This document shows positions 18,717 through 26,494 of a stretch of DNA of 64,000 bases, piece after piece; within the stretch, counting starts at the first letter, position 1, and each line of letters opens with the position of its first letter. The DNA comes from CAVQEK01 sp963711495 (GTDB lineage Bacteria > Bacteroidota > Bacteroidia > Cytophagales > Cyclobacteriaceae): positions 186,001 to 250,000 of the forward strand of contig CAVQEK010000003.1 in assembly GCA_963711495.1 (NCBI GenBank), in the 5' to 3' direction. A program made the translations under genes and the position numbers. The notes under the pieces are model-generated. The model did no database searches, was not told the origin of the DNA, and was given only the letters and a program-made list of their open reading frames with translations.

Positions 18717-20042
18717 TTACGATAAGAAGAAAGAAATATTATCAATAGCGACCGGCAAAAAAAGCAAGAGCCAACCGGAACCCAGGCAAAAGCCTGTATT
18801 GGGAACAATAATGGTGTTTGGGAATTTGGTTTTTAATGTGGCCCATGTTACCGAATCTTCAACCATTTTTTGGGGCAATGACAAATGTTGAAGGTTTTTT
18901 AACTTATATATAGATTCCAAATTGGCTGTATCTCCAGTTATTGTTAAACTGGTTAAATGCTTCAATTCCTTCAATGGACTTAGATCAAGCAAATTTTTAT
19001 TTCCATTGAACTGAAGTATTTCCACTTTGGGATGCCCGGCAATAAACTGCTCTAATTCGGATTGTTTTATCGAACTCGGCAACGTTACCCAAATGAGTGA
19101 TTTCACATCATCAAGGACATCGAGATTTGAGATGCTGTCGCCAATCAAATTGAGTACACTCAGGTCTTTAATTTCTTTCAGAAAGCTCAGGTTAGATTTC
19201 GGATCAAACAGGAGGCTCATTTCCTTCAACCCGTGAAAGTCTTTAATAAAATCAGTCTTTTCGTCTTCGACGCAGATAAATCCCAGAGATTCAATTTGAT
19301 CATTTTCAACATGGCTAACGGAACCTTCTGGTTTATCCATAACGCACCACATTAAATGCTTTAGTTTCGGAAGTTTTAATAATTGTATGAAATAAACAGA
19401 ATCCAGATCAATTTCCGGGCATACTAATAGTTCAAGGCTTAGCAATTTTGGTATATTTGACTTGATTAATGAATCATCCATATAATCAATAAACAACCAG
19501 GTAGGTTCAATCGATTTGGTAAATATGCTTAAATCGATATCCTCTGAATCAATAACCAATCCAATGTCATGGTTCAAGGATCCTATTCTTTTTAATAGAG
19601 GCAAGTATTTTTCAGGCAACTTGTCTGATATATAAATAGAATTAAGATGATCAATTTTGTCGTCTTCTGCATTGACCAACCAATGATAAATCTCATCATT
19701 GTCTTCTAAAATGATAGAAACAATGTGATTATTGAGTTTAATAAAGTTTCCATCCAAACTGAAACTGAGAATTTTTCCATCCGAAATAGAATATTTGTAT
19801 ATAATGGAGATAACATCAATTTCACAAGCCAGGAGGTCGTTATTGCTTAAAGGAATGGCGGATATGCTATCCGGATTTGAATTATATTCTGTAAGGATGA
19901 ATGATTTGGAGTAATTAGTATACGAATTAATATTTTTCAAAAAGACAAGCTGATAAAATGGTTTTCTGTTGGACCGATAGTAATATTCTATCACCGCTGC
20001 CAGTATTAACAGAACAATCGCGGTAATGGTGTACTTTTTCAT
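18717..20042 (-). CDS. membrane-anchored leucine-rich-repeat-like protein
   Basis: A 441-residue protein with an N-terminal signal anchor (ITAIVLLILAAVIEYYY) and degenerate leucine-rich repeats through the second half. Examples are FHGLKEMSLLFDPKSNLSFL, LKDLSVLNLIGDSISNLDVL-type units, LSPLKELKHLTSLTITGD and IYKLKNLQHLSLPQK. It ends in a second hydrophobic segment (GSGWLLLFLPVAI) and stops directly before the frame-broken CPBP protease region on the same strand. Ending in a membrane helix that abuts another membrane protein suggests the two were once a single LRR-CPBP protein. Its present function is unknown. Confidence 0.7.
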   Translation of the reverse strand: MKKYTITAIVLLILAAVIEYYYRSNRKPFYQLVFLKNINSYTNYSKSFILTEYNSNPDSISAIPLSNNDLLACEIDVISIIYKYSISDGKILSFSLDGNFIKLNNHIVSIILEDNDEIYHWLVNAEDDKIDHLNSIYISDKLPEKYLPLLKRIGSLNHDIGLVIDSEDIDLSIFTKSIEPTWLFIDYMDDSLIKSNIPKLLSLELLVCPEIDLDSVYFIQLLKLPKLKHLMWCVMDKPEGSVSHVENDQIESLGFICVEDEKTDFIKDFHGLKEMSLLFDPKSNLSFLKEIKDLSVLNLIGDSISNLDVLDDVKSLIWVTLPSSIKQSELEQFIAGHPKVEILQFNGNKNLLDLSPLKELKHLTSLTITGDTANLESIYKLKNLQHLSLPQKMVEDSVTWATLKTKFPNTIIVPNTGFCLGSGWLLLFLPVAIDNISFFLS

Positions 20043-20527
20043 TGGTTTGAGTGAGATATGGGCCTTTAATTTAATTGATGGTTATGTTAAAAGGGGCGAC
20101 AACCGGAAGGCTGCAAAGGGCAACATAGCGAACCTGTTTATTTTCAGGAATAAAAAAGTGAACCTGATTATAAACCCAAAGCATAAAATAATGCCATATA
20201 AAGGTGTCATCTGCGTAAAAAAATCCAATAAAAGTTACTGCATCAAAACGACATTATCAATGAAATACGGCGATATCTTGAGGCATTAAAAATCATTCGG
20301 AATGGTTTGCCATCCGGGAAATCTTTTACACTTCGGTCATTTAGTCTTGTCTTTAGCTCTGCCACTGCCTTTCATCTAAGTTAATTGGTCGTTCCCAAAA
20401 AAATATAAATTATCCATCATGATTTATATTGACCGGACTCCCAATTTCTGTTTTCTCCCCTTAATTATATGATGGGAAATCAAAATCATTAATTTTGACC
20501 CGATCGAACATAAAGACCAACCATCAA
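20043..20527. other. intergenic gap between divergent genes
   Basis: No recognisable gene. It must carry the promoters of the LRR gene and of the Gfo/Idh/MocA gene, but no clear consensus or operator is seen. Confidence 0.45.
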
Positions 20528-21643
20528 ATGCAGGAAATAGGATTAGGATTTATCGGAGCCGGTGGTATTGCACGGGCCCATGTTTACGGATTGAATTCGC
20601 TCAAATTTTATTATGACCAGGTACCGGATCTGAATTTCGAATCGGTCACTTCATTTACAAAGTCGAGCCGGGATCGGTTTGCAAAAAAATACCATTTTCA
20701 CCGTTCAGAAGATATTGATGTGTTTAAGAAAAATGACCACATCAATGCGGTATTTATTCTCGGTCCGAACAATGTGCACTGCGAACATCTCAAGATGGCT
20801 TTGGAGATGCCTTCCGTCAAATTCATTTATCTGGAAAAACCGGTATGTGCATCGCAGGAAGAAGAAGATGAAATGTGGGCATTATTGCAGACCATCGATC
20901 CACAGATAACCATCCAGGTGGGTTTTCAATATTTGCAAACCGCATCTGTACGGGAAGCATTGAAATTTCATAGATCCGGGGCGTTGGGTAAACCCATCCA
21001 TTTCGATCTGAAATATTATCATGGGGACTATCTGCAATCTGCTTACCGCGCAAAGCGCAAAACCCGATTAACTCCGGCGCCTGATGGCGGCGCTATGGCG
21101 GATCTTGGTTCACACGGAGTCAGCCTGCTGATGGCCTTTTTTGGGGATGATCTGCAAATCGTGCATGCTTTGCAAGGCGGAAGTTTTGAAGATGTACCGG
21201 AAGGATCCGATCTGTTCAGTAGCATTGCCCTGGTGGACCCAAAAACCAAAACTGTTGGTAACTTATCTGCCAGTCGTATAAGCGCTGGTACAGGAGATCT
21301 GGTATTTTTAGAGATTTTTGGAGACAAAGGCACATTACGCTATTCTTCACATCACACTGGCTATTTTGAGTATTTTCTCGAAAAAGATCAACAATGGGTC
21401 CGTCAGGAGGTGGGAAGTAAATATCAACCCTTAACCAGCTTTCCTTCCGGACATGTTCCGCCCGGCTGGCTGCGGTCCATGGTGCATGCTCATTATGTTT
21501 TTCTCACCAACAATGATCCGGAGGCCTATATTCCTGATCTAAAGCATGGATTGGCCGTTCAACGTATTGTGCGTGAAACTGCCGACTACATGCGGTATTT
21601 CCGTGTAAACCTCAATAAAATCGAAGAGATGCGTAATGAATAG
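20528..21643 (+). CDS. Gfo/Idh/MocA-family NAD(P)-dependent oxidoreductase
   Basis: About 371 residues from ATG 20528; an in-frame TTG at 20495 is unlikely. The N-terminal Rossmann fold has GFIGAGGIARAHVYGL, and the family EKP motif is in FIYLEKPVCAS, where Lys helps catalysis. The C-terminal alpha/beta domain includes GGAMADLGSHGVSLLMAF, with the usual Asp and His near the substrate. These enzymes oxidise or epimerise sugars and inositols. Its stop is 14 bases from the stop of a convergent alpha-galactosidase gene, so a link to galactoside catabolism is plausible. The stop is TAG. Confidence 0.88.
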   Translation: MQEIGLGFIGAGGIARAHVYGLNSLKFYYDQVPDLNFESVTSFTKSSRDRFAKKYHFHRSEDIDVFKKNDHINAVFILGPNNVHCEHLKMALEMPSVKFIYLEKPVCASQEEEDEMWALLQTIDPQITIQVGFQYLQTASVREALKFHRSGALGKPIHFDLKYYHGDYLQSAYRAKRKTRLTPAPDGGAMADLGSHGVSLLMAFFGDDLQIVHALQGGSFEDVPEGSDLFSSIALVDPKTKTVGNLSASRISAGTGDLVFLEIFGDKGTLRYSSHHTGYFEYFLEKDQQWVRQEVGSKYQPLTSFPSGHVPPGWLRSMVHAHYVFLTNNDPEAYIPDLKHGLAVQRIVRETADYMRYFRVNLNKIEEMRNE

Positions 21644-21657
21644 TTACATTATTTTTG

Positions 21658-23223
21658 TCAATAAGTTTTCCACAGGCGAATAAGTGCTGCTCCATGAGCG
21701 GGGATGCCAGCCTGAAATTGGTGTTCAGCATTTTTGAGATCCATTTGTCGCCACAAGTCCCGCACCCTGTATTTTCCAGTGATGCCCAGGTCTGGCCAGC
21801 TTACTGCAATGTCGGCAGAAGTGTTTTCAAGATTGAACAAGCCAACCACTATGGAGCCATCTTCCATCGTTTTTGCCAGTACGAAGTCCTTGTCTGCCTT
21901 TCTGATGATTTTTGCCTGTTTGCCCAGCGGATCCTGGTCGACGTCGATCACCTCATTGTTGCACAATACGTTGAGGGTGAATTTATCCAGTTTGGCCATA
22001 TCTCCGCTGAAAATGAGTGGTGCAGCCATCAGGGACCACATAGACATGTAGGAATACTGCTCATTGGGCGTGAGGTTGGTGGGTGTGCCTTCTCCCATTT
22101 GATGGGCATTTCCAACCCACCCGATCAGGATATAATCGGGATCATTCCATCCACCGGGACCGGCATATTGCCAATGCCGGGCATTGCCGAAACCAATATG
22201 ATAGAAACCGGGCAAATCATCGCCATGTTCCAGGCCAAGATCTCCGGTGGTGCGCCAGCAGTTTCCCACCTGGTTGCCCCATTCCCACACATTACCCATC
22301 CCATACTGACATAGATTCAACACGATGTCCCGGTCTTGTTTTTGCAGTTCACTCCACATCAGTTGATAAGGCCGCATGTAATCCTGCCGTGTTTTGCCAC
22401 CGGCATATTTTCCATAACTGCACCAGTCATATTTGAGAAAATCAAATCCCCAATCGGAAAAAGTGCGGGCGTCCTGGCTTTCATGACCATAACTGCCTTC
22501 GTAACCGGCACATGTTTTTGGTCCGGGCGATGTATAAATACCAGCTTTTAGTCCTTTGGAGTGAATATATTCCGTCATGCCGGGCATGTCGGGAAAGCGT
22601 TTGTTGGTCAGCAGGTGTCCATTTTTGTCCCGGGTTGGGCCACCGACAACCGGATCATCCGAAACGACCTTCACCGGCCAGCAATCGTCGATGTTCACAT
22701 ATTGATATCCATAATCGGCCATACCCGTGGCAATCATCTGATCGGCGGCTTCCCGCATCACTTTATCACTGACCCGGTCGTAGTGTATATACCAACTGTT
22801 CCAGCCCATAGGAGGGGTGAGTGCAAGTTGATCGCCGACCAAGATCTTAAAGGTCCTTTGGTCATTTCCATGTTTATTTTTGGCATGGAACAGAGCGGTA
22901 TATTCCCCTTTCTGGCCGATCTTTCCTGTAATGATCCCGGTATTTTTATCCAGCGATAAACCAGCCGGCAGGTGATCCACAGAAAAAACAACAGGGCGTT
23001 CTCCGGTACAGGGGATCCGGTAAATGAAGGGTGCATTGGGTCGGACACCGTAAATTTTTGGCCCGTTGATCCGGGGAGCTTCTGGTGGAGCAGGAGTGAG
23101 GATGAAGGCGTCATAATTGTTTTGCGCACGGACGGATGCGGACCATAAAATAAAACCAACCAGGAACAGTTTGATGACCAGAAGGCCATTGAACTGCTGT
23201 ATTTTATTCCAGAATATTTTCAT
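21658..23223 (-). CDS. exported GH27 alpha-galactosidase with N-terminal Ig-like domain
   Basis: A 521-residue protein with a signal peptide (KLFLVGFILWSASVRAQ). A putative-Ig (He_PIG-like) domain lies at about 55-130 (LPAGLSLDKNTGIITGKIG). The GH27 (beta/alpha)8 barrel follows: TPPMGWNSW, YQYVNIDDCW, FDFLKYDWCSYG with nucleophile Asp266, and NCWRTTGDLG with probable acid/base Asp328, followed by GGWNDPDYILIG. A C-terminal beta-sandwich completes it. It releases terminal alpha-linked galactose from oligosaccharides or galactomannan in the periplasm. Length and motifs are normal. It is convergent with the oxidoreductase gene. Confidence 0.93.
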   Translation of the reverse strand: MKIFWNKIQQFNGLLVIKLFLVGFILWSASVRAQNNYDAFILTPAPPEAPRINGPKIYGVRPNAPFIYRIPCTGERPVVFSVDHLPAGLSLDKNTGIITGKIGQKGEYTALFHAKNKHGNDQRTFKILVGDQLALTPPMGWNSWYIHYDRVSDKVMREAADQMIATGMADYGYQYVNIDDCWPVKVVSDDPVVGGPTRDKNGHLLTNKRFPDMPGMTEYIHSKGLKAGIYTSPGPKTCAGYEGSYGHESQDARTFSDWGFDFLKYDWCSYGKYAGGKTRQDYMRPYQLMWSELQKQDRDIVLNLCQYGMGNVWEWGNQVGNCWRTTGDLGLEHGDDLPGFYHIGFGNARHWQYAGPGGWNDPDYILIGWVGNAHQMGEGTPTNLTPNEQYSYMSMWSLMAAPLIFSGDMAKLDKFTLNVLCNNEVIDVDQDPLGKQAKIIRKADKDFVLAKTMEDGSIVVGLFNLENTSADIAVSWPDLGITGKYRVRDLWRQMDLKNAEHQFQAGIPAHGAALIRLWKTY

Positions 23224-23609
23224 ACTGACAACGTAAAAAAGTGATACACAAACAACGACTGAAATTGAAGCTAAAATACCAAATATCCAAGGTTCAATGC
23301 TGAATGTTGTTATGAAGCAGTCCAGGCCGTTGTTCTATACTTCATGATTATATGTTCAATAAAAAATATCCATGATTACGGCGTGAATTATCAAAATTTA
23401 AACGATTATGGCCAAAGAGAGGAGTGTGGATACTTTGCTAAAAAATGGGATGGCCTTTAATGGTTTTGGGCAATTATATTGAATTGGGATGTGTAAATGC
23501 CATGAGTGGCGTTAATCTGAACATTGAATGGTCATTGTATAAAGACACCGCTACATCACAATAACTTCATTTCTAGTAATACCAGGTAGACAAAAAAGTG
23601 AAAGAATAT
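23224..23609. other. intergenic gap, nothing recognised upstream of the ArsR promoter
   Basis: Spacer between the divergent galactosidase and ArsR genes. No coding frame or RNA gene is visible. The ArsR promoter itself begins at 23610 and is listed separately. Confidence 0.45.
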
Positions 23610-23660
23610 TTTGCGCAAACGATCGATTTCATATATATTTGCAATCAATCATTTGCGCAT
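23610..23660 (+). promoter_or_regulatory. Bacteroidota-type promoter with palindromic operators for the ArsR gene
   Basis: A -33 box TTTG (23610-23613) is followed after 20 bases by a -7 box TATATTTG (23634-23641), which matches TAnnTTTG. The perfect palindrome TTTGCGCAAA (23610-23619) covers the -33 box. A related half, ATTTGCGCAT (23651-23660), lies just after the -7 box and before the ATG at 23665. Paired sites on both sides of the promoter are what an autorepressing ArsR dimer would use. That role is inferred. Confidence 0.6.
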
Positions 23661-23664
23661 AATT

Positions 23665-23979
23665 ATGAGGCGAGATCCATTTCATGCGATAGCAGACCCA
23701 ACAAGAAGAGCAATATTGGTATTGATTGCTGCACAAGCACTGACTCCAAATGCCATTGCCGACCATTTTGATACCACGCGACAGGCTGTATCTAATCACA
23801 TTAAGATTCTAACCGAATGTGAGCTGCTGAAGCAGGAAAAAAGTGGCCGGGAATTATATTATTACTTGAACCACGATAAAATGAAAGAAATAGATCTCTG
23901 GTTGGAACAATTCCGAAAGATCTGGGAAGGTCGGTTTAACCAACTTGATGACGTACTTAAAAACTTAAAATCGAAATAA
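23665..23979 (+). CDS. ArsR-family helix-turn-helix regulator
   Basis: A 104-residue protein from ATG 23665. It has the family start RDPFHAIADPTRRAILVLI and a winged helix-turn-helix (NAIADHFDTTRQAVSNHIKIL), with the wing GRELYYYLN. No metal-binding ELCVCDL-type Cys motif is present. It therefore belongs to the non-metal ArsR group usually paired with SRPBCC/AHSA1 proteins, as here, where the partner starts 10 bases after the stop. It probably represses its own operon through the palindromes overlapping the promoter. Confidence 0.88.
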   Translation: MRRDPFHAIADPTRRAILVLIAAQALTPNAIADHFDTTRQAVSNHIKILTECELLKQEKSGRELYYYLNHDKMKEIDLWLEQFRKIWEGRFNQLDDVLKNLKSK

Positions 23980-23989
23980 TAAAAATCAA

Positions 23990-24481
23990 ATGAATATGGA
24001 ATTTAAAGTTGACAAAGAAAAAAGCACAGTTCATGTAAGATGTGAATTTGACGCTCCACAATCCGATGTTTGGGCTGCATGGACCGAGCCTGATATCCTT
24101 GACCAATGGTGGGCCCCTAAACCATGGAGATCAGTTACCAAAACCATGGAGTTTAAAGAAGGTGGAAGACGCTTATACGCAATGGTTGGACCAAACGGGG
24201 AAGAACACTGGTCATTTGCTGATTACACATCAATCACTCCTAAAACAAATTTTAAGTTATTGGATGGTTTTTGTGACGGCCAGGGAAATATAAACCAAAA
24301 TATGCCACGGTCGGAGTGGAATGTAGATTTTTCTGAATCCAATGGAACGACCACTGTACAAGTCCAAATCAAGCACAAAACACCAGCTGATTTGGAAATG
24401 CTTATGAAAATGGGCTTCAAAGAAGGATTTACAGCCACCCTGGAAGGATTGGCAGAACTATTAGATACAATGAACAAATAA
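23990..24481 (+). CDS. SRPBCC (AHSA1/START-like) domain protein
   Basis: A 163-residue protein with the AHSA1 hallmarks: an early strand (VHVRCEFDAPQSDVWAAWTEPDILDQWWAPK), a GGRRLYAMVGPNGEEHWS strand pair and a C-terminal amphipathic helix (GFKEGFTATLEGLAELLDTM). The fold makes a hydrophobic ligand cavity, and the ligand is unknown. It is the second gene of an ArsR-SRPBCC-DoxX trio common in Bacteroidota. Confidence 0.88.
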   Translation: MNMEFKVDKEKSTVHVRCEFDAPQSDVWAAWTEPDILDQWWAPKPWRSVTKTMEFKEGGRRLYAMVGPNGEEHWSFADYTSITPKTNFKLLDGFCDGQGNINQNMPRSEWNVDFSESNGTTTVQVQIKHKTPADLEMLMKMGFKEGFTATLEGLAELLDTMNK

Positions 24482-24536
24482 TAAAAAAGACAAAACAATT
24501 ACTCGCATAAAAACAATTTCAGAAAGCCGCCTATGG

Positions 24537-24749
24537 ATGGCAGGAATAATGAGCGGAACCGCTATCCTGTTAATACTAATGAACAGTATTATGAAATTTG
24601 TCCAACCTCCTACAGTGGTAGAAACCACTGTTTCCCTTGGCTTTGCTGAGCATCATATTCTTCTTATCGGAATTCTTGGGTTACTTTCAACGCTTCTGTA
24701 TGCCTTTCCGAGAACGTCAATTTAGGGTGTGGTATTGCTGACGGGCTAC
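24537..24749 (+). pseudogene. DoxX-like membrane protein, truncated by in-frame TAG
   Basis: The frame encodes 62 residues with transmembrane helices and the DoxX-like signature MKFVQPPTVVETTVSLGF, then LLSTLLYAFPRTSI. It stops at TAG (24723-24725), exactly where family members continue with a Leu. After the TAG the same frame reads GVVLLTGY, the expected next helix, and then hits TAA. Homology ends there, so only about half of a roughly 125-residue protein remains. The frame is open upstream without an ATG back to the end of the SRPBCC gene, so the original start also seems lost. It is a decayed member of the ArsR-SRPBCC-DoxX trio. Confidence 0.7.
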
Positions 24750-24771
24750 TAACCTTTAAAATAATTAGAAA

Positions 24772-25515
24772 ATGGAATTCAACCCAAACAACAATATTGT
24801 TAAACTCTGTCTTCAGGGTATGGGCATGGAAGAAAATGGCAAACCTGAAGAAGCAAGTAAACTATTTCTTCAAGCTTGGAACGAAGCGACAAACGACTTT
24901 GAAAAATTTATTGCAGCTCATTATGTGTCCCGGCATCAAAAAAATGTTCCCGACAAATTAAAATGGCTGGAAACGACTTTGAAGCATGCATTAAAAGTGA
25001 ATGACGACACTGTTATGAGTGCTTTCCCCTCTCTTTATTTAAAGATTTCCAACTGCTATGATGACTTAGGCGACCCAGCCAAGGCAAAAAAGAATCATGA
25101 ATTAGCAACTTCGTTTAAGGATAAGCCTTCTGACAAAGGACCTTTTTATCATGGAACAAAAGCAGATTTGAAGGTTGGCGATTTGCTGGAAGCAGGGGGC
25201 CGTTCTAATTACAAAGCTGAACTTAAAATGAATCATATTTATTTCACCGCCTTGGTTAATGGGGCGGGACTTGCTGCTGCATTGGCAAAAGGCCATGGAC
25301 GTGAACGTGTTTATATGGTTGAACCAACAGGGAGTTTTGAAAATGACCCGAATGTTACAGACAAAAAATTTCCAGGCAACCCGACCCGCTCATACCGCTC
25401 CCAAGCTCCATTAAAAATCGTTGGCGAAGTAACAGATTGGGTGAGACAAACACCAGAGGAACTCCAAAAGTGGCGCGAAAAATTGGCAAATAACAAAGGA
25501 GAGATTATTAATTAA
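24772..25515 (+). CDS. arr: Arr-like NAD+-rifampin ADP-ribosyltransferase with N-terminal helical domain
   Basis: A 247-residue protein in two parts. Residues 1-118 are a helical TPR-like domain (LQGMGMEENGKPEEASKLF, YLKISNCYDDLGDPAKAKKN). Residues 122-247 match the small Arr enzymes that inactivate rifamycins by ADP-ribosylation of the ansa chain. Arr motifs seen are GPFYHGTKADLKVGDLLEAG with His127, HIYFTALVNGAGLAAALA with the active-site Tyr, and NVTDKKFPGNPTRSYRSQ with the conserved acidic/Arg region. It ends in a normal GEVTDWVRQTPEEL helix. The N-terminal extension is absent from the mobile arr cassettes I know of. Rifampin resistance is inferred, not shown. Confidence 0.85.
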   Translation: MEFNPNNNIVKLCLQGMGMEENGKPEEASKLFLQAWNEATNDFEKFIAAHYVSRHQKNVPDKLKWLETTLKHALKVNDDTVMSAFPSLYLKISNCYDDLGDPAKAKKNHELATSFKDKPSDKGPFYHGTKADLKVGDLLEAGGRSNYKAELKMNHIYFTALVNGAGLAAALAKGHGRERVYMVEPTGSFENDPNVTDKKFPGNPTRSYRSQAPLKIVGEVTDWVRQTPEELQKWREKLANNKGEIIN

Positions 25516-25517
25516 AT

Positions 25518-26010
25518 TCCACTTTCAAGCCACAGGAAGTAATCCGTGGATTTGTTGGAACTGGGAACGGACTTGACAAATACCTTTCTGACTTGAAAAA
25601 ATTTGACACTGTAATAATGGGTAAAAATACATATGAATTTGGTTACAAATTTGGACTGCAACCTGAACAAACTCACTATCCGCATATGTTTAATTACATT
25701 TTTTCCAATAATTTGAAATTTGAAAATGCATCCCCTAACGTACTGATTAAAAGAATAAATCTTGAAGAAATTGAAAAAATACAAAATCAATCGAGTCCAG
25801 ACATTTTATTTATGTGGTGGTGGACAGTTTGCGGGATGGTTGCTTGACAATCAAAAAATTGACATTCTTAAATTAAAATTAAATCCTTTGAATTTAGGAC
25901 AAGGAGTTAAACTTTTTGGAGATTCAATAAAAAGGTATAACCCTGAATTAATTGACACTGAACTTTACGATAATGGACTACAATTTATGACTTATAAAAT
26001 TAAATACTAA
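25518..26010 (+). pseudogene. dihydrofolate reductase/RibD-C-like protein, truncated and frameshifted
   Basis: Readable pieces: YLSDLKKFDTVIMGKNTYEF, then (about 70 codons on) YLCGGGQFAGWLLDNQ in the next frame, then KLNPLNLGQGVKLFGDS. These are the conserved middle and end of the bacterial DHFR/RibD C-terminal family. An extra T in ATTTTATTTATG near 25804-25815 breaks the frame; removing it restores PDIYLCGGGQ. The first 25-30 residues, including the SLDG motif, are missing. The remnant starts directly after the arr stop, which suggests a deletion joined the two. It is non-functional. Confidence 0.78.
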
Positions 26011-26027
26011 TGAAACCCGAACCGCCA

Positions 26028-26150
26028 ATCGAATAGATGGTCCCGAAAGCGATAACTGACGGGATGCACCGTTCACACCACCCAGCGTACGGTTCGCTTA
26101 CCGGACGGTTCATCAAGCCTAGCATAGCCGCTCCTTACACCAACTATTCC
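26028..26150 (-). mobile_element. probable group II intron 3'-end remnant (domains V-VI)
   Basis: On the minus strand the sequence contains GAACCGTACGCTGGGTGGTG, then GTGAACGGTGCATCCCG and, after a loop, CGGGACCATCTATTCGATT. This layout resembles the 3' ends of bacterial group II introns: a short GAACCG...GGTGGTGTG helix (domain V region), a final hairpin (domain VI) and a terminal C-C/TCGATT-type boundary. No reverse transcriptase or maturase frame is present, so only the last 100-odd bases survive. The identification is from memory of intron ends, not alignment. Confidence 0.42.
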
Positions 26151-26494
26151 TTTCCGCTACTTTTAAGACATAAGACAGGGCTAAAGGTTGGCGGACATAA
26201 AGGAACTTAAAAATATAATAAGAGAGACAATCATCGACTTATCCACTTAGCCTAACCATTTGGAATTTAAAGCTCAGTTGAGCCAAAAAAGAGGGGTGAA
26301 TAGCCAATAATGCTGTAAAGTTCTTCATTGATCACCGGATGAGATTTCTCTCAAAAAAATTCTGGATGTCCATTTCACTTCGCGGTGAAGAATTCAGGGT
26401 AAGGTGCTGGCATCAACGGCTTGATAAATGTTATGCTTCAATTTTTGCGAAATTCCAACCATTAAGGCCAGGACCTCTGCTCACTGTGGATTGA
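26151..26494. other. intergenic gap, nothing recognised
   Basis: Between the intron-like remnant and the stop of the first permease gene. No coding frame, tRNA or clear terminator is visible. Confidence 0.4.

Noticed and set aside
22083..22959. Plus-strand open frames within the GH27 gene
   Set aside because: Shadows of a gene whose own frame has complete catalytic motifs.
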